From: Metridium senile
Taxonomy: Eukaryota > Cnidaria > Anthozoa > Actiniaria > Metridiidae
Length of the DNA stretch: 64,000 bases
Assembly (NCBI GenBank): GCA_949775045.1
Contig: OX459105.1
Coordinates: 16,877,353 to 16,941,352, forward strand
Direction: 5' to 3'
Shown here: positions 43,985 through 54,600 of the stretch, in pieces
Layout: each line of letters starts with the position of its first letter
How positions within the stretch are numbered: the first letter of the stretch is position 1
Notes under the pieces: generated by a model
Told to the model about the DNA's origin: nothing
Seen by the model: the letters and a program-made list of their open reading frames with translations, nothing else
Databases searched by the model: none
Program-made: the position numbers and the translations under genes

Positions 43985-44530
43985 ATGGTGATGATTATAA
44001 TTATTGTGATAATGGCAATAGTGCTGATGATGATAATGATGGTGGTAATAATGATGATCGTGATAGTGGCAATGATATTGATGATAATAATATAATGGTG
44101 CATGGTGATAATGAAAATGGTAATGATGATGTTCTCTAATGATGATAATGATGATGGTGATGATGATGATGGCGATTATGATAGTGATGATGTTGATGAT
44201 GATGATGATGGTGATGATGGTGATGATAATGAGGATGATGGTGATTATGATAGTGATGATGTTGATGATGATGATAGTGATGATGGTGATGATAATGAGG
44301 ATGAGGATGATGGTGATTATGATAGTGATGATGTTGATAATGATGATGATAGTGATAATGATGTTGATAGTGATGATGATGTTGATGATGATGATAGTGA
44401 TGATGATGACAGTGATGATGATGACAGTAATGATGATGATAGTGATGATGATGATGATGTTGATAATCATGATGATAGTGATGATGATAGTGATGATGAT
44501 GACAGTGATGATGGTGATGATGATGATTAA
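43985..44530. repeat. (GAT)n microsatellite spanning the duplication junction
   Basis: Left of about 44139 the sequence follows SKP2 intron 5 (shared with 61510-61678, ending GATGTTCTCTA). Right of it the sequence follows the CHERP intron (shared with 9763 on, ending TACATGTAGCAAATTTGCAT). The tract therefore joins two different genes. Confidence 0.9.
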
Positions 44531-44717
44531 TACATGTAGCAAATTTGCATGCCATAACCTTTGTATGTTAGTTCAGCTGTTATAAGTCTCCCCTGGAGGG
44601 AGCCCTGAGTATTCAAGGAATAAAATACTCTGCTACTCATACTACTGTATCCATAATGAATTGAAATGCGTTCAGTTTTATAAGTGAAATACTGTTACAT
44701 GAGAAAAATATCAAATG

Positions 44718-44788
44718 ACCTTGGTGGGAATTGAACCCCACGGTTTTAGCTTTCTAGTTCAACGTGTTACCACTACAACACAAGGACC
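44718..44788 (-). other. tRNA-like sequence, second copy
   Basis: Paralogue of 10191-10261 with the same B-box (GGTTCAATTCC on the - strand) and one or two changes in the A-box region. Same doubts about function. Confidence 0.4.
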
Positions 44789-45104
44789 AATCACGCTGGA
44801 TACGCAGCCGGACAATGTAGTATAGGGCAACTGTGTGGGTCCCAGGGCATGATATTTTTCTCATGTATATGTATCCATAATGCATTATTTCTTTCTTTAG
44901 ATCTAAGTCACCATCACCTCCACGTTCCCCTGAGAGAAGACGGCGGTCACATTCCCGTTCTCCAGCTAGAGGACGGTCACCATCTATGTCGCCACCATAC
45001 AGACAGTCATCACGAAGTAGATCAAAGTCACCAATAAGACGAGGAAAAAGTCGGTCGAGGTCACCGTCGAGAAGAAGGTACTACCACTGGCTTGGAGAGA
45101 TGAT

Positions 45105-45305
45105 GGCAGTGATGATGATAGGGATCACATGTATAATGATGATGATGATATTGTATAATGATGATGATAGGGATGACATGTATAATGATGATGATGATAT
45201 CGGTAATTGTGACAATGTTGATGATGATAATGATGATGATAGGGATTACATGTATAATGATGATGATAATAGCGGTAATAGTGACAATGATGATGATATT
45301 AATGA
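45105..45305. repeat. Short GAT minisatellite in partial CHERP copy
   Basis: Contracted counterpart of the 1-kb array at 10560-11560. Confidence 0.8.
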
Positions 45306-45689
45306 TGACATTGTGATAATCTTGTATAGTTGTCATCAGTATTATTAAGAGTAAATACCATTGAAATGTTATTTATTGTGTGTTGTTGTAGGAATCGTTC
45401 TAATTCACGGTCAAGATCACGGTCAAGGTCTCGCTCACAATCACCACACCATCGACAGAGTCCTTCTAGACGAAGACGCAGCTTATCTCCTCCTAGAAGA
45501 CGAAGTCCTACACCTCCTAGTTTTAGGTTAGTGAACATTGTCTGTCTGTCTGTCTGTCTGTCTTTTGTATGTGTCTTAAATCTTTGTTTGTTTCAAGTCC
45601 ATTTATAACCAAGACAGTGGACACTAGACTGGATGAAAGCAATGTCGGCCATCAACTGCTCAAGAAAATGGGTAAATTAATCTTTATGA

Positions 45690-46208
45690 TTGTCATGGTT
45701 ATAGTTGTCAACATTATCACCACAAATACCATCGTCACCACCAACAACATCATAATCATCATCATTATCATCATGATCTTTGTCACCACCATTATTGCCA
45801 TAAACATCATCATTGCCACTATAATCATCCCCATTATCATTATATTCATCATCATAGCTATTATTATCAACATTATCATCATCATCACCATTATCACCAT
45901 CACCATCATCCTGACTATTTCAAAGCAAGAGATCTCTAGTTATATCTCAGCTATATGTACCGTTGCCGGTTGTTCCTAAAGCATTGACAAGATATTGATT
46001 TGTTGTTCAGGATGGGAAGGAGCTGGCTTAGGGAAGGACGAGAAAGGAATCCAGGATCCAATCAAAGCAGGAGAAATACGCGCCAGACATAACCAGTATA
46101 AGGTATGGGCTACCTGTGTCACACTTACCACTCGTTATTATCGTTGTCATCATCATTTTTTATCACCATCATCTTCATCATCATCATCACCATCACCATC
46201 ATCATCAT

Positions 46209-46256
<48 letters not shown>

Positions 46257-46343
46257 TATCATTATCATAGCCATCATCGTCATCATCACCATCATCATCA
46301 TCATCATCATCATCATTATCATTATCATAGCCATCATCATAAC

Positions 46344-46385
<42 letters not shown>

Positions 46386-46387
46386 TG
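45690..46387. repeat. (ATC)n tracts in partial CHERP copy introns
   Basis: Two tracts, about 45690-45910 and 46145-46387, either side of the G-patch exon. The second is longer than its counterpart at 12380-12590. Confidence 0.85.
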
Positions 46388-47080
46388 CCCTTTTATCCCA
46401 TTACACCTAATTATTGGTGCTTTATTACAGTATTTCAAAAGTGATCACTAACACTTAAACATGATTGCAATAGTGCATTTGGAATTTAATTCCCCACAAT
46501 TCCTATCGTCTCAACCATTTCCAAAAGATCAACATTAATTGAAATAGGTGTATCAATGTATGTTCTGGAGTAATATGTGGTTGTTTTTTCAGGGTATTGG
46601 TGTGGAAGTAGACGACGAATTTGATAAATTTCGATACAAAAGAAGCTACACTTTCAATAGATGTATGTATCTTACAACACGCGCACAACAAATTCACACA
46701 CAACCAATGTACATCACATTTAAAGCTCAGATTTGATTTAACTTTTAATAATGTATGTCTGTCTGTCTGTCTGTGTCAAATCATATCTTTATTTGAATTT
46801 ACAAAAGATAAAAGGACTAAAAGCCTGACCAATAGAATTACAATTAATAAAAGTAACTAAATTCCACTGAAAATCATGCTAGCTATGAGAATATTTGCTG
46901 TGCCATCCTTGATATTATTTGTGTTAACTTGATTATTTCTTTTCCTTTCAGCCGAGCGAAGATAGCTGCCACTCAGACTTTAAAAGTCGCCTTACTAGAA
47001 ATAACAATCCATTTTTGATTACCCCTTATCAAACCTTACGGCAGCACAGTTAGCCAGGCTGTAATCGAGTGTATAGTATA

Positions 47081-47430
47081 CAGCTATTTCAATAAACGTT
47101 GAATACTGAATAGTGTATTCCAAGACCAAAGGGCATTGTGGGACTCATTAATTTAAAATAGAAAATAAATATACAGCGATATTTACTCCTTATAACTAGC
47201 TCGTATATTGTTTTAAATGGAATGCACTAAGAATACAATAAATGATTAGTATTTATTTTACTCAGTTTAAACAATATTAAATGCCCCAGAATGCATTTCG
47301 ATCTTTGAATGCACTTTTCAGTATGCACTATTCAGTATGCACTATTCAGTATGCACTATACAGTATGCACTATTCAGTATGTACTATTCAGTATGTGCTA
47401 TTCAGTATTCTACGTTTTTTGAAATAGCTA
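47081..47430. mobile_element. TA-flanked MITE (CAGCTATTTC family), unit 2 copy
   Basis: Intact left end CAGCTATTTCAATAAACG and right end mirrored (TTTTTTGAAATAGCT). Same internal TTCAGTATGCACTA expansion as 13327-13674, so it predates the duplication. Confidence 0.8.
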
Positions 47431-47469
47431 TATGTGTACAGGATAGACTTGTACTCTACTGTACTTTAA

Positions 47470-49556
47470 GGAGGCTCGGGTCAGTATTTTTCGCGCTCAC
47501 CCAGCGACGTTTGAAAGGCCGTAGTTCCCGCGTCAGAGGGTATTTTGACAAGATTTTTTAACACATGTCTACATATAGAATAAAGTTTTTTAAAAAGTTA
47601 TTTTTAATAAAATCGATAATATTTTAGCCGACAAATGATAACGCCGCCAAATTTCTTTGTAGCCTATTTTTGGGAAAAATCGACCTAAACTTTTAAAACC
47701 ACATAGCCTACTTAAAAGCTGTTACTTAGGTCAACAATCTGGCAAAGTTTAAAACAAATTCATCTCACCGATTTGTAATAAAAACGGGTCATTTTTTTTC
47801 CTAGCAAAAATTCATTGTTTTATAATATTTACCGATAACAACAGATTTTGAAGAGATAAATCAAAATCCTTCCAGCCAGGTATTAACAGGACATTTATCT
47901 ACATTGTCTGTGAATTTCAACAAATTTAGTCCACGGGATTTCTTTTGGGAAAGGATACAAATCGGCAAATGTTTGTCAGTTTTTGTGCAAAACTTCTAAT
48001 TTTTACTTCTGAGCACGCTAACGAAAAAATCTGAGATAACTTTTTTTTATTTTTTAGCTATCAAAAGTTCACCATATTTTCAAGTGCGCCTCTAAATTTT
48101 ATAGTGATTGAAATATTTTGAGGCGGTCAAATAAAATTCTGAACGTTGGTATATTTGCCTTCGCTTTGCAGCGGCCGGTTTGTTTTTATTTCACCTTCTT
48201 TTGCAAGCTTTTACGTCACGCACCCGGACTAACCAAGCGTGACAATTTATATCACACCTCGCAAAACTTTGATTATAAGGAAAGCTAGAATATTATTACT
48301 GTTTATGCTCACTAATGTTTGCACGTGTATAAATCTTCCCTTGATATGGTTCCTGTGTAATAAAAACAAGCAGAAATTGGTAAATAATAGCAAATCACGC
48401 AAACGAAGGGCAGACATTTGTTTGGCTAACAGAGAAAATATAAAAAGAATGAAACGTGGAAGAGAGAAAACAAGTTCTGTGATAAGTTTACTCGATTGAA
48501 GTTTTAATAGCTTCTGTAAACTTTGAAGTGTTGAATATTGAATATTGAAATATTGAGAAGATAATTATTTTCTTCTCTAATCATTATGAATGTTTGTAAT
48601 ATTTTTTTCAAATACTAGTTTTCATGAACAAAATCACATGGGAATACTCCTAAAAATAAAGAGTAGTTATTTATTATCTATAGATAAATATACGTGTTCT
48701 CTTCAGGTTTAACTGAAGAGAACACACGTCAATTTTCGTTCAGTTCCCGATCTTGGCGTGATAGACGGTGTGATATAAATTTTCACGCTTGCTTAGTCCG
48801 CGTGCGTGACGTAAAAGCCTGCCGAAAGAAGGAGAAATAAAAACAAACCGGTCGCTGCAAAGCGAAGGCAAATATACCCACGTTCAGAATTTTATTTGAC
48901 CGCCTCAAAATATTTCAATCACTATAAAATTTAGAGGCGCACTTGAAAATATGGTGAACTTTTGATAGCTAAAAAATAAAAAAAAGTTATCTCAGATTTT
49001 TTCGTTAGCGTGCTCAGAAGTAAAAATTAGAAGTTTTGCACAAAAACTGACAAACTTTTGCCGATTTGTATCCTTTCCCAAAAGAAATCCCGTGGACTAA
49101 ATTTGTTGAAATTCACAGACAATGTAGACAAATGTCCTGTTAATACCTGGCTGGAAGGATTTTGATTTATCTCTTCAAAGTCTGTTGTTATCGGTAAATA
49201 TTATAAAACAATGAATTTTTGCTAGGAAAAAAAATGACCCGTTTTTATTACAAATCGGTGAGATGAATTTGTTTTAAACTTTGCCAGATTGTTGACCTAG
49301 GTAACAGCTTTAAAGTAGGCTATGTGGTTTTAAAAGTTTAGGTCGATTTTTCCCAAAAATAGGCTACATAGAAATTCGGCGGCGTTATCATTTGTCGGCT
49401 AAAATATTATCGATTTTATTAAAAATAACTTTTTAAAAAACTTTATTCTATATGTAGACATGTGTTAAAAAATCTTGTCAAAATACCCTCTGACGCGGGA
49501 ACTACGGCCTTTCAAACGTCGCTGGGTGAGCGCGAAAAATACTGACCCGAGCCTCC
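47470..49556. mobile_element. 2.1-kb TTAA-flanked foldback element, unit 2 only
   Basis: TTAA at 47466 and 49557 flank arms of about 790 bases (47470-48258 and 48766-49556) that are inverted copies, starting GGAGGCTCGGGTCAGTAT. Unit 1 has the empty site at 13708 (CTGTACTTTAAAGTAG). The 507-base centre has an 86-codon frame (48239-48499) starting in the left arm, basic and unlike any transposase. Probably a piggyBac/Kolobok-type non-autonomous element. Confidence 0.9.
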
Positions 49557-49629
49557 TTAAAGTAGAACTCAGTTCTTCTATACCACACCAATTTGAACAC
49601 CTACTATTGCACGTCGTGTCCCCATGCTC

Positions 49630-49984
49630 CCTACTGCAGAGACAACAGTTCTTTTCACAGTTCCGTTCAGTGACCACAAATAATAGTTCCAAGTCGAGGT
49701 TCGCGTTGTTGCGCATAGCAAAACTAAAATTTATCATGCGCAACAACGCGAACCTCGACTTGGAACTATCATTCGTGGTCACTGAACGGACTGTGAAAAA
49801 GACTATTGCGAGACATCCACAGTTTTACTCTGCAATTATTGTTTTGCAACGGGAGAGAGACAAGTTACAGAAAATTGCACAGTGTAACACGGACGTAAAG
49901 GTTTTGACGAACAGTGCACAGAATAACGAAGCACTTAGTACTTGTAAAAGACCATGTTTTATGGAGTTACGCGGCTATAGGTGA
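49630..49984 (+). other. Palindrome and small ORF, unit 2 copy
   Basis: Counterpart of 13804-14137. The KKTIARHPQFYSAIIVLQRE to MELRGYR peptide is unchanged. One base is missing in the right palindrome arm, which fuses the frame to upstream sequence in the element at 47470 and gives a spurious 169-codon frame. Confidence 0.35.
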
Positions 49985-50309
49985 TGTGATATTTAGAGCA
50001 CCTAAAGTGTCAGTTTTGCTCGGTAATAATGTACATTAGCCTATTGAATAAACGTTTTACAGGACGTCGCTTGATATAAGCATCATCATCGCCATCATGT
50101 TAATCATCAACATCATTATCATCATCGCCATCATGTTAATCATCAACATCATTATCATCATCGGAATAAAGACATTTTTCATTTTTCACTGATTTTACGA
50201 AGAATTATTCCTATGTTTTCAAATACCTTAAACTCTAGAAAATCCATCGTTAAGGATAAAATTGAAGTTGGCATTAGTCGAGCCGTTTTGTGAAATTTAG
50301 CACTCAAAC

Positions 50310-50560
50310 TCGGCTTTAATGGAGACAGCAATGGGGCGAGATAGACAGCAATAGGACGAGATAGACAGCAATGGGCGAGATAGACAGCAATGGGGTGAGA
50401 TAGACAGCAATGGGCGAGATAGACAGCAATGGGCGAGATAGACAGCAATAGGGTGAGATAGACAGCAATAGGACGAGATAGACAGCAATGGGCGAGATAG
50501 ACAGCAATAGGACGAGATAGACAGAAATATGACGAGATAGACACAAATGGGGCGAACAGC
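50310..50560. repeat. About 20-bp tandem repeat
   Basis: CGAGATAGACAGCAATGGG repeats about eleven times with small indels; unit 1 has three copies (14462-14534). Ser/Leu/Tyr-rich antisense frames are repeat translations. The following 50561-51390 is intergenic with no gene seen. Confidence 0.88.
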
Positions 50561-51390
50561 TGAACATTTTCTTTTATATTTATAAGTTACCGCAAGTTTT
50601 CACTTGCGCGCGATGACTTGCACGCGGCAACTTGGGTTCACCTTTTCAAACGATGCGATCGCCGGTGATCTCTTGCAAGTTACGAAATATCTGCATGTGC
50701 ACTGTAAAAACCAAATAACAGTTTTCTCAAAATTATTCTTGAGAAAGTGTAAAACTATATCGATGACGATCTGCCATAAATGTGCAGGACCGCATAATAG
50801 ATATATTACTAGTGGGGAGAAAATGAAAATATGGCTTAAATCTAGCTAAAAACCATCCAAAAAGTACATTCAAATTGTATTCAAATACACCACAATAACT
50901 ATAGACAAAGTTTAGTAACATTTTATTTTTAAAAAAATGAAAAAAATCCAGTACATACAAGTGATTTGCTTGGGCTGCCTGTGGTCAAACGAGAAAAAAT
51001 TGTGCGGATTTGCGATCATGAAATTTGATCCGGTTCAAAAAGCGCGCAAGTTTATAGTGATCAAACGAGCGGCAAGTCGAAACTACCCCACCTTGAGATA
51101 GATCACCAATTTTTTACGCTCTATCCAAAAGGTAATATATATTTTTCAAAGTCAAAATGGTTCGCCCCTAACAGAACTACAACGGATAACCTATTAGTGA
51201 ATTTTCTAAATATAAATGATTTTTTTATCAACTGATATTTTAATAAAAATTTTGCATATATAAAACTGGTTTATCAATCAACTTGTGCTCTAAAGGGAAC
51301 TGGGTACTAGTCAGACTACAACTAAGAGCACGCTTATGATTGGTCGGCGAAACCACAAGGCGCCAAGTTTGAGATGAACAACAAACAAAG

Positions 51391-51633
51391 ATGGCGACGA
51401 AGGATTCTCGAACACAAGATCGCCATAAAAGAACAAGAAATCTTGTTGAATCAAAGAAAAACCAAGAGCAAAAAACAAACAATGTAACTAGATACACATG
51501 GTCGTTAAATGAATCAGAAACAGATGAAGTTTACGATGATCTTGATGTGTCTGTCTTAAAATGGCCGGACGAAAGCGTTCGAGAGTCTAGCCAAGAATTC
51601 AACCAAGAAAAGCCCTGTAAAACTACTTCAAAT
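51391..51633 (+). CDS. SKP2: SKP2 exon 1
   Basis: 81 codons from MATKDSRTQDRHKRTRN, donor AAT|GTAAGA. It differs from the truncated copy at few residues (KKK to KKN; VRDSS to VRESS). The overlapping upstream ATG is conserved 17 bases before. Confidence 0.9.
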
Positions 51634-54600
51634 GTAAGACAATTCTACATCCAACTTGTTAAGTTATAGTTTTAGATCTTTTATCACTTCAATCATACTT
51701 TATTAAGCGATTATTTCAGTTTTAAAGGGGGAATTCTACGCGCCAAAATGATAACACATTGCAGGACCAGACATCGATATAGACATGTCGATTTCAATTC
51801 ATTTATAGATTTCGTGTAATTGTGTTGGGAAACTATCAATGTATACTTATGGAAGGTTTTGATGTTTAGGTTCTCAGGCAAAAGATAGCAGCCTCGTCAG
51901 GAAGAGGTAAAAAGGCGAAACCATCCAGAACATGTGACATTTGCCCTGCACGTCGACATGCTGCATGTGCTACAGCTGAAAACAACGACAAATGCGGTAA
52001 GATATCATCATATCATTATAACTATTATTATCACTATTCAAACGAATGGCATTTTTTACTGCATTATTATTGTTATTATCATTATCATATTATTTTTATG
52101 TATAACCATTATTACTTATTATAACTAGTATTATTTCATGTTTAAAATAATTTTTTTTTCATGTATGATTGAATTAGCTCATATATAGCCTGCATAGCCA
52201 GGCTCTAGGTTATGGGAGGGAAGGGGTGACAGAAGAGAGAGTTCCTTTCTTCCCTCCCCCTCTCCCCCCAATCTCTCCCCAAGAGCTGCTACGCAGGCTA
52301 GCATCTGTCAGTCAATCAATAACTTTATTTCAGTCTCTAAATCTTCTAGTGTTGCATGAGTGTACCACTTATCGGGGAGACTGAAATCTCCTTTAGTATC
52401 TTCCTTTCTCAATATTTATCTCCTCCTTACTTTCCTGTATCTTTCCTTCACAATTATCACTTGGCTTGAACATAATTTGACATGTTCTTCATTTATTTGT
52501 TTTCAGCAGTTGAAATTTCAATTTTTAACTGTATAATGAGTAACAGTGAGTAATCTGTGTTCACAATCCCAGTGTCAATTTGAAAGGCAACAACGCCTTA
52601 TGAGACATATAAACATTTGAGCCGAGTTGTGTGCAAAATATTAAAAACATTGAGGTAATGAGTGTGAGTGAGTCTCCCCGATTAGTAGGGCGCACTGTGT
52701 CCAGCTAGAAGATTGAGATGTTCAAAAAGTTATTATTATTATTTTAATATGAATTATTGTCCAAGGTGTAAAAAGGTGTCTATCATTGCAATCTCACTGT
52801 TTGTTTTGCTTTAATGCAAAGGCAGGAATACCTTTCAAAATCTCAGAGAGCTGTGAAAAGGACGAGTAATGCTAGCATAAGATGGTGTCACATGACATTT
52901 CTTGCTAGTGTTACAGTGCAAATCACAAAACCGTGGGCACCTAGAAATATTTAAGAAATTGTTTGTTGAATATCTCACAAACAACTCTAACTACAAAAAG
53001 TTGATCATACTACACATCAGTCAAACTTCTTGTGGTGATATAGTTGTTTCTGAGTTGTTTAACGAACAAAAAACGATTTCTAAAATATTTCTAGGTGCCC
53101 ACGGTTTTGTGATTCGCACTGTAATGCTTTTTTTGCTGGAAAATGTGGCTCTGTGTGTACAGTGGAAACGTATTGTATTTTTTGTTAGCTTCGTTCTTTG
53201 TTTAAATTAAGTCTTTTGTTGTTTCTATTGAATTACATAGACTGTTTCCAGTACACGGAGAAGGTGCCGAAAATGTTAATGATATTGACTTTATATATAT
53301 TTATATATTTCATTTTATTTTTGTTTTTAGATCCATTTACAAAATTATCAGATGAAATCATTTTAGTTATTTTTAAGTTTTTATCTCGACACACTTTGTC
53401 GATCTGTGCACAAGTTTGTAAAAACTGGCAGATACTAGCGTAAGTATGTAAGATTAATAGAACATTTACTCATTGATCAACCTCTGCCTTGATAGTGTGC
53501 AATACATTGTATATTCTTTAGAATTTGACTACAGCCCATGGAATTTGTTTGATAATGTGAACATTCCTAAGGTAGTTAACATTTTTTATGGTGTTACAAA
53601 TTACATTCTATTAATTATTGTTCATTACAAACACAGACGCAGACGCAGCCTATACTAGTTTACTCGCTAGTTTCCATTTCTATTTTTTAAGGTGTTACAA
53701 ATTTCATTCTATTTATACCTATCGTTTATATCAATGACACAGCCTATATACTAGTTTACTTGCTAGTTTCCATGTATATTCCTTAATATACCATGAGCTG
53801 CGGTCAAATTTTAAAGAATATTTTACATGCTATAGAGGCTGAGGTTGATGGACAAGAACCGTCAAATGGTATATTGATTGTTGCTGGTGATTTAATGATG
53901 TTAATTAATGGTGTTTTTGATCTGACTTCTCAGTCTCATTATAATTCATTTGTTTTTGAATCTCCCAAGGCTAAAACAAACAAATTTATACAGTGTCTTG
54001 ATCAGTGTATTGATCAGTGTTTAATTGAGCATCAAGACCTATATGCATGTGAATGAAATACAAAGTTGTAATTGGTCCCTGAGATGATGAATTATTAATG
54101 AGTTTGATGATAATGATGGTGCATGATGATGATGATTATTTTGATGATGATGATAGAAATGACTATAATATTGATTCTACACTGGTGTGTAATAGTTATG
54201 ATGAAAGTCTGTGGATGATGATGATTATAATAATGATGATAGTAATGATGATGATGATTATAACGATGATGATAAAGTATTATCATCAACAGAATCATTA
54301 TTATAATGATGATGATAAATTGACCATATTATTCAATGATTCTACACTGTTGTATAATAATTGTGATAAGTCTGTAGATGATGATTATGATGATAATTAA
54401 TAAAAATGTCTCTAATATTTATTCTACATTGTTTTATAATAGTTACGATGAAAGTCTGTGGAGAGGTGTTGATATGACTAAAGCCAAGCTGGGCCCAGGA
54501 GTACTTGGCACTGCTTTGCTGAGAGGAACAAGAGTACTGAGAATAGCCATGTCCAAAGTAAGAAAACATCAAATTAACATATACACATGGAAACACGGTT

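Larger units (their letters stand above)
44901..46965 (+). pseudogene. CHERP: CHERP 3' partial copy (RS and G-patch exons only)
   Basis: Exons 44901-45077, 45392-45526, 45598-45671, 46011-46102, 46593-46662 and 46952-46965 have the same lengths and phases as the complete gene. The upstream exons (293-426, 9531-9647) are missing because the unit starts in the intron after 9647. There is no CHERP promoter; transcription could only come from the truncated SKP2 copy upstream. The acceptor before 45598 is AAG instead of CAG and the polyA signal reads AATAAC. Coding changes are few, so decay is young or the copy is an allele misassembled in tandem. Confidence 0.85.

Noticed and set aside
48239..48499. 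Transposase frame in the foldback element centre
   Set aside because: Only 86 codons, no DDE/DDD pattern visible, and it begins inside an inverted arm.
49475..49984. 169-codon gene in unit 2
   Set aside because: It runs from inside a transposon arm across a palindrome; the length comes from a one-base deletion absent in unit 1.
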